A stretch of DNA of 64,000 nucleotides, taken from positions 2,480,001 to 2,544,000 of the forward strand of contig JQNH01000001.1 in NCBI GenBank assembly GCA_000745135.1, read 5' to 3'. The DNA comes from Rhizobiales bacterium YIM 77505. Lineage in GTDB: Bacteria > Pseudomonadota > Alphaproteobacteria > Rhizobiales > Beijerinckiaceae. Position numbers and translations under genes: made by a program. Positions 42,837 through 51,101 of the stretch are shown piece after piece (the stretch's first letter is position 1; each line of letters starts with the position of its first letter). The notes below the pieces were generated by a model. The model saw only the letters and a list, made by a program, of their open reading frames with translations, searched no databases and was not told the DNA's origin.

Positions 42837-43853
42837 ATGGAACGGGCATCCCACGGATCGGCTGCTGGCACTCCCTACCGCTACACGGCGTCGCCGTCGC
42901 GGTCATTCTCCGGCCTGAAGCTGATCATCTTCGGCGCCGCGGCTCCCCTTGCAGTCGTCGGAGCCGCAGTCGGCGGCATGCTCCTCGTCAGGACGCAGAC
43001 CGAGCCGGCCGCTGCCGTCAGCGACGCGGTCCCCGACTGCCGGTCGCCGCGTTATGCCTGGCGGGCGGCCTGTCAGACGGCAGCGCCGCCGACGGCCGTC
43101 AAAGCCGCGCCCGGCGAGGCCGATCAAGGAACCGTCATCCGCTCGATCGCCGATCGGGAGCCCGCCACCACCGGCTCCATCGGGACGAAGGGGCGTCGCT
43201 CGTCGACGGGGAAGGGCGAAGCGGAGGCCGACCCCTCCGACGCCCCGGCAAGAGAAGGCACGGCTGCCCTCCCCCGAACCGCCGCGGCGGCTCCCGCGGC
43301 TGCGTCCTTGGCGCCGCCTTCGGGCTCGGAGGAGCCGACGCCTGCACCAGCCCCTGAGCCGGCGACCGCGCCCCCTCCCCCACCGGCGCGGGAAGCGGCG
43401 GCAAAGCCCCAGGACACGCCCCGGCCCGCCGCCGGCCGCCCTGCCCCGCCCGCCGAAAACGCGGACGCGGGAGAGGGCGTCCGCATCCGTCGTCCCGTCG
43501 CGGCGGAGCCCGGACCGACCATCACGCCGCGGACCGAACCTCCTGTTCGCCTCCGCCCGGTCCGGGAAGCTCGCAAGCCAACCCGGCGCGCCCGCACGCA
43601 GGAAGCGCAGCGGGTTCGGACCGTGCGGCGCGAGCAAACCGCCCGCGGAGCGTCACCCGGCGTTTACGTGCCGGGCGGCGTTCGGGTCGTGAGCACGCAA
43701 ACCTACTACCTTCCGGATGGACGGCAGGTGACCGTGCATCGCGCGCCGCGTCCGGAGATCGTCCGCGAACTCATGGCCCGCCACGCCCAGGCCTTTCCGG
43801 CAACGCGGCCCCCCGCCTGGCGTCCCTACGCCGCCTCGGGCGGCTGGGACTGA
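42837..43853 (+). CDS. Membrane-anchored Pro/Ala/Arg-rich protein of unknown function
   Basis: 338 residues. One membrane helix near residues 27-50 (LKLIIFGAAAPLAVVGAAVGGMLLV in part), two cysteines shortly after it (DCRSPRYAWRAACQ), a long low-complexity region rich in Pro, Ala and Glu (about 85-215), then a basic segment (RKPTRRARTQEAQRVRTVRREQ in part) and a compact C-terminus (GVYVPGGVRVVSTQTYYLPDGRQVTVHRA in part). Topology suggests an anchored protein extending into the periplasm. No family recognised. It precedes flhA by 99 bp on the same strand, but the CtrA-like box in between suggests flhA has its own promoter. Confidence 0.75.
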   Translation: MERASHGSAAGTPYRYTASPSRSFSGLKLIIFGAAAPLAVVGAAVGGMLLVRTQTEPAAAVSDAVPDCRSPRYAWRAACQTAAPPTAVKAAPGEADQGTVIRSIADREPATTGSIGTKGRRSSTGKGEAEADPSDAPAREGTAALPRTAAAAPAAASLAPPSGSEEPTPAPAPEPATAPPPPPAREAAAKPQDTPRPAAGRPAPPAENADAGEGVRIRRPVAAEPGPTITPRTEPPVRLRPVREARKPTRRARTQEAQRVRTVRREQTARGASPGVYVPGGVRVVSTQTYYLPDGRQVTVHRAPRPEIVRELMARHAQAFPATRPPAWRPYAASGGWD

Positions 43854-43885
43854 CCGGCGGCGATGAAGGCGGGAACGGCCTTGCG

Positions 43886-43902
43886 TTAACGTCGCGCTAA
43901 CC
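43886..43902 (+). promoter_or_regulatory. CtrA-like binding box upstream of flhA
   Basis: TTAA (43886-43889), seven bases, CTAA (43897-43900), followed by CC: TTAACGTCGCGCTAACC. This fits the full CtrA consensus TTAA-N7-TTAA with one mismatch. It lies 52 bp before the flhA ATG, a proper promoter distance, and ctrA itself is encoded 7 kb away. In Caulobacter the early (class II) flagellar genes, including flhA-type export genes, are CtrA targets. Confidence 0.6.
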
Positions 43903-43952
43903 ATCGCCCCGGCAATTCTTGCCTAGCAGGAAAGCAGGGGTTCACGGGGCAG

Positions 43953-46103
43953 ATGAGCGAGGCGGTGGGAGCCGCGCCAGCGGCGAGCGCGTCGGCGCTG
44001 AAGGGCGCGCCGAGCGGCTTTTCGGCGCTCAAGCTTCACGACATCGGCGCCCTCGCGAAACGCTCCGACCTCCTTCTCGCTCTCGCGGTGATGGGCATCA
44101 TGGTGGTGCTCATCTTCCCGATGCCGCCCCTCCTCCTCGACCTCTTGCTCGCTGTCTCGATCATCGTCTCCGTCCTGATCCTGATGACGGCGCTGTTCAT
44201 CGAGGAGCCGCTCGAGTTCTCGGTCTTCCCGACCGTTCTGCTCGTCGCGACGATGCTGAGGCTCGCCCTCAACCTCGCCTCGACCCGCCTCATCCTCGCC
44301 CATGGCCACGAGGGCACTGCCGCGGCCGGTCATGTCATCGAAGCGTTCGGCCACTTCGTGATGTCGGGCAACTTCGTCATCGGCGTCATCGTCTTTGTCA
44401 TCCTCATCATCGTGAACTTCGTCGTCATCACGAAGGGCTCCGGGCGCATCGCCGAGGTGGCGGCGCGCTTCACCCTCGACGCCATGCCCGGCAAGCAGAT
44501 GGCGATCGACGCCGACCTCTCGGCCGGGCTCATCGACGAGAAGGAGGCGCGCAAGCGCCGCAAGGAGCTGGAGGATGAGTCCTCGTTCTACGGCGCGATG
44601 GACGGCGCCTCCAAATTCGTGCGCGGCGACGCCATCGCAGCGCTGCTCATCACCTTCATCAACGTCATCGGCGGCATCATCATCGGTGTCGCCCAGCAGG
44701 GCCTGAGCTTCGCCGAGGCGGCGCGGACCTACACTCTCCTGACCTGCGGCGACGGCCTCGTCAGCCAGGTGCCGGCACTCATCGTCTCCACAGCCGCAGG
44801 CCTCCTCGTGTCGAAGGCGGGCGTGCGCGGGGCCGCGGACAAGGCGCTCGGCAAGCAGCTCTCCAACTATCCGAAGGCCCTCGGCATGTCGGCAGCGGTG
44901 ATGGGGCTCATCGCCCTCCTGCCCGGGATTCCGATGCTCCCCTTCATCGGCCTGGCCGCCGGCGCCGCGTGGCTCGCCCGCAAGATCGACAAGGCCAACA
45001 AGGCGCGCCCGGTCGACGCCGGCGATGACGCGACACCGGGAGCCGCGGCCCCGAGCGCCCCGGCCGAGGAGCCGATCACCGAGGTCCTCAAGATGGACGA
45101 CCTCAAGATCGAGATCGGTTACGCCCTCGTCCCGCTCATCAACGCCAAGGGCGGCGAAGACCGCCTGACGGAGCAGATCAAGGCGCTGCGCCGGCAACTG
45201 GCCGCCGAGATCGGCTTCGTCATGCCCTCCGTCAGGCTGTTGGACAATGTGCAGCTCGACGCCAACACCTATGTGATCCGGGTGAAGGAAATCGAGGCGG
45301 GCCAGGGCCAGGTGTTTCCTGGCCTGTTCATGGCCATGGACCCCATGGGCGGCCAGGTCCAGCTTCCAGGCCATCACCTTCTCGAGCCCACCTTCGGACT
45401 GCCGGCGACCTGGATCGACGCCTCGCTGCGCGACGAGGCGCAGCTGCGCGGCTATACTGTCGTCGACGCCGCCACCGTGATGACGACCCACCTCACCGAG
45501 ATCGTCAAGGCCAACATGGCGGAGCTCCTCTCCCACATCGAGGTGCAGAAGCTCATCAAGGAGCTGTCCAAGGAGCACGCCGAGCTCGTCAAGGAGATCG
45601 TGCCGGCCCAGATCTCGACCACGGGCATCCAGCGCGTCCTCCAGCTCCTCCTGGCCGAACGGGTCTCGATCCGCGACCTTGGGACCATCATCGAGGGCAT
45701 CGCCGAGGTGGCCGGCGCGCTCAAGAACCCGCGCGACATTGTCGAGCATGTGCGTGCGCGCCTCGCCCGCCAGCTCTGTGCCCAATACACGGCACCGGGC
45801 GGGCATCTGCCGATCATCACGCTCTCGCCGCGCTGGGAGCAGGCCTTCCTCGAATCGATCGTCGGCCAAGGGGAAGAGCGCCAGCTCGCCATGCAGCCCT
45901 CGAAGCTGACGGAGTTCGTCACGGCGGTGCGCGACCGCTTCGAGGAAGCGGCCCGGATGGGCGAGATGCCGGTGCTCGTGACGTCGGCCGGCGCCCGCCC
46001 CTTCGTTCGCTCCATCATCGAGCGCTTCCGCCGCGAGACCCCGGTCCTGAGCCAGGCCGAGATCCATCCGCGAGTGCGGCTGAAGACGGTGGGGAGCGTG
46101 TAG
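43953..46103 (+). CDS. flhA: Flagellar biosynthesis protein FlhA
   Basis: 716 residues, full length. FlhA is the export-gate membrane component of the flagellar type III secretion apparatus. N-terminal half: about eight membrane helices beginning near residue 42 (LLLALAVMGIMVVLIFPMPP), with the FHIPEP region represented by FPTVLLVATMLRLALNLASTRLIL (in parts) and GQKQMAIDADLSAGLID-like segment (PGKQMAIDADLSAGLIDE). The cytoplasmic domain starts near 375 (IEIGYALVPLINAKGG) and includes GHHLLEPTFGLPATWID. Its chaperone and FliI/FliJ-binding function fits the fliI and fliJ genes 3-5 kb downstream. Confidence 0.98.
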   Translation: MSEAVGAAPAASASALKGAPSGFSALKLHDIGALAKRSDLLLALAVMGIMVVLIFPMPPLLLDLLLAVSIIVSVLILMTALFIEEPLEFSVFPTVLLVATMLRLALNLASTRLILAHGHEGTAAAGHVIEAFGHFVMSGNFVIGVIVFVILIIVNFVVITKGSGRIAEVAARFTLDAMPGKQMAIDADLSAGLIDEKEARKRRKELEDESSFYGAMDGASKFVRGDAIAALLITFINVIGGIIIGVAQQGLSFAEAARTYTLLTCGDGLVSQVPALIVSTAAGLLVSKAGVRGAADKALGKQLSNYPKALGMSAAVMGLIALLPGIPMLPFIGLAAGAAWLARKIDKANKARPVDAGDDATPGAAAPSAPAEEPITEVLKMDDLKIEIGYALVPLINAKGGEDRLTEQIKALRRQLAAEIGFVMPSVRLLDNVQLDANTYVIRVKEIEAGQGQVFPGLFMAMDPMGGQVQLPGHHLLEPTFGLPATWIDASLRDEAQLRGYTVVDAATVMTTHLTEIVKANMAELLSHIEVQKLIKELSKEHAELVKEIVPAQISTTGIQRVLQLLLAERVSIRDLGTIIEGIAEVAGALKNPRDIVEHVRARLARQLCAQYTAPGGHLPIITLSPRWEQAFLESIVGQGEERQLAMQPSKLTEFVTAVRDRFEEAARMGEMPVLVTSAGARPFVRSIIERFRRETPVLSQAEIHPRVRLKTVGSV

Positions 46104-46106
46104 GAT

Positions 46107-46928
46107 TCAGCGCTTCCGCATCCAGAGGCTCGCCTCGTAAGCGCCCGGCATCAGCGGGAGGCGTTCCACCGGGCCGAGCCATTCGGGACGACGGGTCGCC
46201 ACATAGCGGCTCGCGAACAGGAGCTCATAGGCGCCCCCCTGAAGCAAGGCGGCGACGAGGAGTTGCTCGTTATAGCCGCGCCATGCCCATTCGGACGGAT
46301 AGGCATCGGGCAGGAAGACGTCGTGCACATGCACGAGCACGCCGCTCTTCATGCGCGGCAGCACGTCGAGGAACAGGCGATCGACATCCGAGCCCGGCAC
46401 GGCGATGTGGCTCGAGTCGATGAAGAGGACGTCGCCGGCCGTCAGCGAGCAGAAGAAAGCGCGATCGGCGTCGCAAAGGAGCTTCGGCACGTGGCGAACG
46501 TCGAGAGCGGCAAGGGGTGCCCGCGGCATCGGGTCGATGCACACGACCTCCGTGCCAAAGCCGCCATCGACCACCGCCTGGGCCAGGAACCGGGTGGAGT
46601 GCCCCGACCCGATTTCAAGGATGCGGGCCGGGCGTGACCGGCGGACCAGCGCATAGGCCATGGCCGCATCGAGCCTCGGGAACCAGTCCTGATCAAAGCG
46701 CGCAGGTCCATTGCCCGAGGCAATGGCATCGAGTTCGCGCGCGACGGCCGCAACCGCACCGAGGCTCTCCCGGAAGGCGGGTTCCGCGGCTTCGAAGACG
46801 GGAAGCAGCGCCGGGTAACCCGCCGGGCGAAGCGACGCCGCATGGCGGTAGGGAATGAAGACGCCGCGCTCTGCAACGCCCAGGAGCGTCGCCAGGCCAA
46901 AGAAGAGGCGCCTCCGACGTCCGTGCAA
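46107..46928 (-). CDS. Class I SAM-dependent methyltransferase
   Basis: 273 residues. Rossmann-type motif I ARILEIGSGHSTRFLAQAV (about 98-116), acidic end of beta2 VVCIDPMPR, motif IV GDVLFIDSSHIAV, and later HVHDVFLPDAYPSEWAWRGYNEQ (in part) typical of the Methyltransf_24 family. The N-terminal 60 residues start with a short hydrophobic stretch (RLFFGLATLLGVAERGVF). Substrate unknown. It starts three bases after the stop of the YbhN-like gene, so the two are co-translated. Convergent with flhA (3 bp apart). Confidence 0.85.
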   Translation of the reverse strand: MHGRRRRLFFGLATLLGVAERGVFIPYRHAASLRPAGYPALLPVFEAAEPAFRESLGAVAAVARELDAIASGNGPARFDQDWFPRLDAAMAYALVRRSRPARILEIGSGHSTRFLAQAVVDGGFGTEVVCIDPMPRAPLAALDVRHVPKLLCDADRAFFCSLTAGDVLFIDSSHIAVPGSDVDRLFLDVLPRMKSGVLVHVHDVFLPDAYPSEWAWRGYNEQLLVAALLQGGAYELLFASRYVATRRPEWLGPVERLPLMPGAYEASLWMRKR

Positions 46929-46931
46929 GCT

Positions 46932-47945
46932 TCAACCGGCGACGCCGGGCCCCGGGCCGGGAGGCGGGGTGACGGGCGTCGTGCCAACCCGCTGCCGCCA
47001 GGCTTCCGCCAAGCGCGCCCGCTCGTAGAGCAGCACCACCAGAATGGCGATGGCGAAGGGAATGAGCAGATAGAACAGCCGGAAGATGATCAGCGCGGCC
47101 AGCACATCCGCCTTCGGGATGTCCGGCATCGCGGTCAGGAAGACGATCTCGAACACGCCGAGCCCACCGGGGGCATGCGAGGCGAGCGCGGCGGAGAACG
47201 AGGCCAGGAAGACCGCCAAGACGACGATGAAACTGGGCTCCAAATGCGCGGGAAGCGCGAAATAGATGATGCCGGCGGCACCCAACAGCTCGAGCGGCGC
47301 GGCGATGAGCTGGCGCACCATCACGGCCGGCCGGGGATAAGCGAGAGTGAAGTTGCGGATGATGAGCGGCTTCAGGTGCAGGATCGAGCCGAGCACGTAG
47401 AGCGCGACGAAGGCGAGGAGCCCAAGGCCGACGATCTGGGCCGCCGTCGGGTTGGTGAGCGCGTAGGGAAGAAGCCCTTCGAGCCGCAGGAGAAGTTCCG
47501 GATCGAAGGTCAGGACGATGCCGCCCAGGAGGATGGTGCCGAGCCCGAAGGTGAAGGAGCAGAGCGCCACCAGCACCGCCACCTGCGGAGCGCTCAAGCC
47601 CTTTGAGGTGTAAGCCCGATAGCGGACAAGAGCGCCGGAGAAGACCGAGGCGCCGATGTTGTGGGACAGGGCATAGGTGGTGAAGGAGCAGACCGAGACG
47701 AAAAACCACGAAATGTGGTGGATGCCCAGGTGCAACAGGGCGATGCGGTCGTACCAGGCAAGCGCCGCATAGGCGAAGAGCGTCGAAAGGGCCGCTAGGA
47801 GGTACCGATGCAAGGGAATGGCAGCGAGGCTCGCTCCAACGGTTTCAAGCGAGAGCCCCCTCAATTCGTGGTAGAGCAGCCAACCGGAGACGACGACCGC
47901 CATCAGCCCGACGACGGGCCAAATGAACTCACGCGCTTTCTTCAT
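46932..47945 (-). CDS. YbhN/UPF0104-type integral membrane protein (lysyl-PG synthetase TM-domain family)
   Basis: 337 residues with about eight membrane helices, beginning MKKAREFIWPVVGLMAVVVSG. Family landmarks: ISWFFVSVCSFTTYALSHNIGASVFSGALVRYRAY (in parts: YALSHNIGASVFSGALVRYR), LVALCSFTFGLGTILLGG, and SHAPGGLGVFEIVFL, the core of the LPG_synthase_TM/UPF0104 family. Members include flippase-type domains of MprF, but most are uncharacterised; a lipid-transport role is only inferred. It lacks the MprF aminoacyl-transferase domain. Directly coupled to a methyltransferase gene. Confidence 0.88.
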   Translation of the reverse strand: MKKAREFIWPVVGLMAVVVSGWLLYHELRGLSLETVGASLAAIPLHRYLLAALSTLFAYAALAWYDRIALLHLGIHHISWFFVSVCSFTTYALSHNIGASVFSGALVRYRAYTSKGLSAPQVAVLVALCSFTFGLGTILLGGIVLTFDPELLLRLEGLLPYALTNPTAAQIVGLGLLAFVALYVLGSILHLKPLIIRNFTLAYPRPAVMVRQLIAAPLELLGAAGIIYFALPAHLEPSFIVVLAVFLASFSAALASHAPGGLGVFEIVFLTAMPDIPKADVLAALIIFRLFYLLIPFAIAILVVLLYERARLAEAWRQRVGTTPVTPPPGPGPGVAG

Positions 47946-48014
47946 GAAGATTGCTGCTCTTTGGCCGCTTCCCCTGCGCCCTTCTCTGCCCGAGCGTCCA
48001 GGCGCCCGCAAGAC

Positions 48015-48215
48015 CTACCCGCCCGATGACCTTGCGAATTGAGCGGTCCCGCAGCGCGGCTGCCCCGCGCAAGCCATCATCAATCGGAAATGCGGGGGCT
48101 CGACGGGCGTCCCGCCCCGCTCCAGGCAGTGGGTCATGGCGGTCGAAAGGCAAATCTGATAGCAGCGGAGGCATGCGTCGATGCAGCGCTGCATGTCGGA
48201 TGATAGGTGCTTCAT
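48015..48215 (-). pseudogene. Truncated four-helix-bundle copper-binding protein remnant
   Basis: 66 codons reading MKHLSSDMQRCIDACLRCYQ, then ICLSTAMTHCLERGGTPVEP and HFRLMMACAG. This is the N-terminal half of the cysteine-rich four-helix-bundle copper-storage family (paired Cys in CIDACLRCYQIC). Intact members run on for roughly 50-60 more residues with further CxxxC pairs after the LMMACAEIC position. Here that position reads GQPRCGTAQFARSSGG and then stops. The surviving part keeps the family pattern, so decay or deletion of the 3' half looks recent. A short expressed peptide is possible but would lack half the copper ligands. Confidence 0.7.
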
Positions 48216-48329
48216 GGCACTGTCTCCTTCTCGGCCGCGCCCGGGACGGCCAATCCCCCTGACGGGCTCGCTTCAGGGGCGGCACGCCCATAGCGCCGGC
48301 GCTCCCCTCAGGGTTCCGGGGATCAGGCC

Positions 48330-48974
48330 GTGACCACCAGCCACGCTTCGGCGCTGCCGCTCACCCTCAACGGGTATACGGAGCTGCCCCTCGGCAAGAT
48401 CGCCGCCGTGGTCACCTATCTGGAGATGCTTCGGCCGCCGCCGCGGCGCGAGGGGACCGACGCGAGTCCATCGCCGGGCCCATGGGCGCTTGTGCCCGTT
48501 GGCGACGATCTTGATCGCTACCGGTCGATCTACCGGCGCGTGGGCGAGCGCTGGTTGTGGTTCAGCCGCCTTGCCCTCGGCGACGCGGCGTTGCGGCAGA
48601 TCCTGCGCCATCCTGAGGTCGACCCGCTGATCCTGACCCGCGACGGGCAGGATATGGGCCTCCTCGAGCTCGACTTCCGGCGGCCTGGCGAATGCGAAAT
48701 CGTCTTCTTCGGGGTCGTCCCGGAAGCCATTGGAACAGGCGCCGGGCGCTTCATGATGGACGAGGCCGTCGCGCGCGCCTTCGCGCGCCCCATCGTCCGG
48801 CTGTGGCTGCACACCTGCACCCTCGACCATCCGGCAGCGATGGGGTTCTACCTCAGCTGTGGATTTAAGCCTTACAAGCGCGCGATCGAGGTGGCCGACG
48901 ATCCGCGCCTCATGGGCCTCGCAGCGCCGACGGCGGCCCCCCACGCGCCGATCATCGGGCCTGAACAGGGTTAG
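48330..48974 (+). CDS. GNAT-family N-acetyltransferase
   Basis: 214 residues from a GTG start. The acetyl-CoA domain shows YRRVGERWLWFSRLALGDAAL-like entry (in part), DGQDMGLLELDFRRPGECEIVFFGVV (in parts), the pyrophosphate loop PEAIGTGAGRFMMDEAVARAF (in part) and the C-terminal TLDHPAAMGFYLSCGFKPYKR with the Tyr general-acid position. Substrate unknown. It is convergent with fliJ (stops overlap by four bases) and not obviously part of the flagellar unit. Confidence 0.88.
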   Translation: MTTSHASALPLTLNGYTELPLGKIAAVVTYLEMLRPPPRREGTDASPSPGPWALVPVGDDLDRYRSIYRRVGERWLWFSRLALGDAALRQILRHPEVDPLILTRDGQDMGLLELDFRRPGECEIVFFGVVPEAIGTGAGRFMMDEAVARAFARPIVRLWLHTCTLDHPAAMGFYLSCGFKPYKRAIEVADDPRLMGLAAPTAAPHAPIIGPEQG

Positions 48975-49387
48975 AGGTTCGGCCGAGCGGCCCGGGCGAG
49001 GCCGATCTGGTTCATGGCCGCCTGGTCGCGGGCGTTCTCCAGGCTGCGCTCGCTCGCCCGCTCGCGATCCTCGAGGATCTCCACCTTCTTGAGCTCCTCA
49101 TAAGCCTCGCCGAGCTCGGCCTTGGCGTCGTCGAGCTGCCGCCTCAAGTCGTCCGCCGAGCGGCGCAGGTTGTCCCGGCGCTGGGCTGCCGCCTTGGCGT
49201 AGGTCGGATAGGCGAAGTGGGCCGGGTCGGAGATGCCCGCCTTCTGCTCCTCGGCGGCGATTTCCCGGGCGAGCTCGCCGGCCATGCGCTCGAATTCCGC
49301 GATCATCGCCTCGATCTGGGCGACACGCCGCCGCTTTTCATCGACCTGGAAGCGCTTGAGGCGAATGAGCGTTTCGCGCGACTTCAT
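48971..49387 (-). CDS. fliJ: Flagellar export protein FliJ
   Basis: 138 residues forming an almost continuous antiparallel coiled coil: MKSRETLIRLKRFQVDEKRR with RVAQIEAMIAEFERMAGELA, a break near AGISDPAHFAYPTY, then a second long helix (DNLRRSADDLRRQLDDAKAEL). This is the size and shape of FliJ, the stalk-like partner of the FliI ATPase that contacts FlhA. It follows fliI by 30 bp. The Met at 49387 is preferred to one four codons upstream. Confidence 0.9.
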   Translation of the reverse strand: MKSRETLIRLKRFQVDEKRRRVAQIEAMIAEFERMAGELAREIAAEEQKAGISDPAHFAYPTYAKAAAQRRDNLRRSADDLRRQLDDAKAELGEAYEELKKVEILEDRERASERSLENARDQAAMNQIGLARAARPNL

Positions 49388-49417
49388 CTCCAACTCCACT
49401 CCAGCCGGGCGCGAGCG

Positions 49418-50755
49418 TCATCGGCGTGCGATGATCTCCGCCAGGCGGGCGTAACCATCGCTGATGGAAGTTGAATCTTCCTTACTCTGGGCGAGGAAGG
49501 CCTCGAGCTCCGGGATCAGCGCGATGGCCTCGTCAACCTCCACCGACGAGCCCGGGCGATAGGCGCCGAGCCGGATGAGCTCCTCCATGTCGGCATAGGT
49601 CGCCAACACCCGGCGCGCCTTCTGCACCACGGGATAGTAGGCCGGATCGCAGGAGCGCGGCATGGTGCGGGACACCGATTTCAGCACGTTGATCGCGGGA
49701 TAGCGGCCGCGCTCGGCGATGGCGCGCTCCATGACGATGTGCCCGTCGAGGATCCCGCGCACCGCATCCGCCACCGGCTCGTTATGGTCGTCGCCCTCGA
49801 CCAGCACCGTGAACAGCCCCGTGATCACCCCCTCGCCGACCCCGGGCCCGGCCCTCTCCAGGAGGCGGGGCAGTTCGTTGAACACGGTCGGCGTATAGCC
49901 CTTGGCGGTCGGCGGCTCGCCGGCGGCAAGGCCGATGTCCCGCTGCGCCATGGCGAAGCGCGTGACGGAGTCGATCATGCACAACACGGACGCGCCCTGA
50001 TCCCGGAAATACTCCGACAAGGTGAGGGTGAGATAGGCCGCGTTGCGGCGCATGAGGGCCGGCTCATCGGAGGTGGCGACCACCACCACCGAGCGCGCAA
50101 GTCCCGCCTCGCCGAGGTCATCCTGGAGGAACTCCTGGACCTCGCGCCCGCGCTCGCCCACCAGCCCGATGACCGCCACATCCGCGGCAGTGAAGCGCGC
50201 GCACATGGACAGGAGCACGGACTTTCCCACGCCGCTGCCGGCGAAAATACCCATGCGCTGGCCGGCGCACATGGTGAGGAAGGTGTTGATGGCCCGCACG
50301 CCGAGATCGAGGGGCGCACCCACCCGCCGTCGGGCGTGGGCCGGAGGCGGATCGGCGCGGAAGGAGCGCAGCATCTCTCCCTGCGGGAGCGGGCCTTTTC
50401 CGTCGATCGGACGACCGAGGGCATCGACGACCCGTCCGAGCCATCCTCGGCTCGGCCTCACGCCGGCGATGCTGTCGCGCACGTAAGCCGCGCAGCCCCG
50501 CCGCACGCCGTCCAGGGAGCCGAACGGCATCGCCAAGGCCCGATCGCCCGAAAAGCCGATCACCTCGCAAGGAACGGTGCCGCTGCGCTCGACTTCGATC
50601 TCGAGCCGCCCTCCCACGGTCATGGCGGCGATCGGGCCGGCGATCTCGATCAAGAGGCCACGGACGGCGGCCACCCGCCCGTAGATCTCGAAGTCCGGCG
50701 CGGCCTCGAGCGCCGCCTGCGCGGCTGCGATGCGGCCGGCGCCCTTCTCCTGCAT
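49418..50755 (-). CDS. fliI: Flagellum-specific ATPase FliI
   Basis: 445 residues from [20 protein letters not shown]; a longer form from 50869 is open in frame but the extra 38 residues do not look like the family. F1-type ATPase of the flagellar export apparatus. Walker A AGSGVGKS (172-179), catalytic region [15 protein letters not shown], Walker [13 protein letters not shown], and [29 protein letters not shown] (in parts) are all present. The end [17 protein letters not shown] is typical. First gene of a fliI-fliJ unit transcribed away from ctrA. Confidence 0.96.
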   Translation of the reverse strand: MQEKGAGRIAAAQAALEAAPDFEIYGRVAAVRGLLIEIAGPIAAMTVGGRLEIEVERSGTVPCEVIGFSGDRALAMPFGSLDGVRRGCAAYVRDSIAGVRPSRGWLGRVVDALGRPIDGKGPLPQGEMLRSFRADPPPAHARRRVGAPLDLGVRAINTFLTMCAGQRMGIFAGSGVGKSVLLSMCARFTAADVAVIGLVGERGREVQEFLQDDLGEAGLARSVVVVATSDEPALMRRNAAYLTLTLSEYFRDQGASVLCMIDSVTRFAMAQRDIGLAAGEPPTAKGYTPTVFNELPRLLERAGPGVGEGVITGLFTVLVEGDDHNEPVADAVRGILDGHIVMERAIAERGRYPAINVLKSVSRTMPRSCDPAYYPVVQKARRVLATYADMEELIRLGAYRPGSSVEVDEAIALIPELEAFLAQSKEDSTSISDGYARLAEIIARR

Positions 50756-51101
50756 GGCCACCGCTGTCAACCTTTCGTTTACGGCTCTCGTTAACACTAA
50801 GGGAGCCACGCGTGTAGCCGATGTTCGGCTCCCGGCAAGGAGCGAGTCGAATGAGTCGGTTAGAAGCAAAACTTAAACTGCAATGTGAAGCGTGAAATGC
50901 CCGAGATTCGACACTGGCGCAACACATTAGGCCGATTCGTCAAAGCGGCCTCGTGGGGAGCTTGCGCGTCTGAATCAAGGTTTGTTAACCATTGCACGTT
51001 AGCGTTGCGAGTCGGGATCAAAGGGGGCGTTCATCGCGCGTCGCGCGGTGAGCGGGCGGCAGGTTGTTGCCTGCGCCCAAGGGCTAGGCTGGGGATCTGA
51101 A
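50756..51101. promoter_or_regulatory. Divergent fliI/ctrA control region with six GANTC sites and a CtrA half-site
   Basis: 346 bp without a gene. Six GANTC sites (CcrM methylation target) lie at 50844, 50853, 50905, 50934, 50972 and 51009, where roughly one would be expected by chance. TTAACCAT, a reported CtrA-associated octamer, occurs at 50985-50992 about 110 bp before the ctrA ATG, with GTTAAC also at 50789-50794 toward fliI. In Caulobacter, methylation state of a GANTC near ctrA P1 and CtrA feedback both time ctrA transcription; this region has the parts for a similar switch. Exact promoters were not resolved. Confidence 0.55.

Noticed and set aside
43923-46067. 714-codon minus-strand open frame
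   Set aside because: Antisense to flhA over its full length, with runs of Asp, His and Glu and no recognisable domain.
50780-50800. Second full CtrA box (GTTTAC-N7-GTTAAC) before fliI
   Set aside because: The TTTA to TTAA spacing is nine, not seven, and one half is imperfect, so it does not meet the CtrA consensus.
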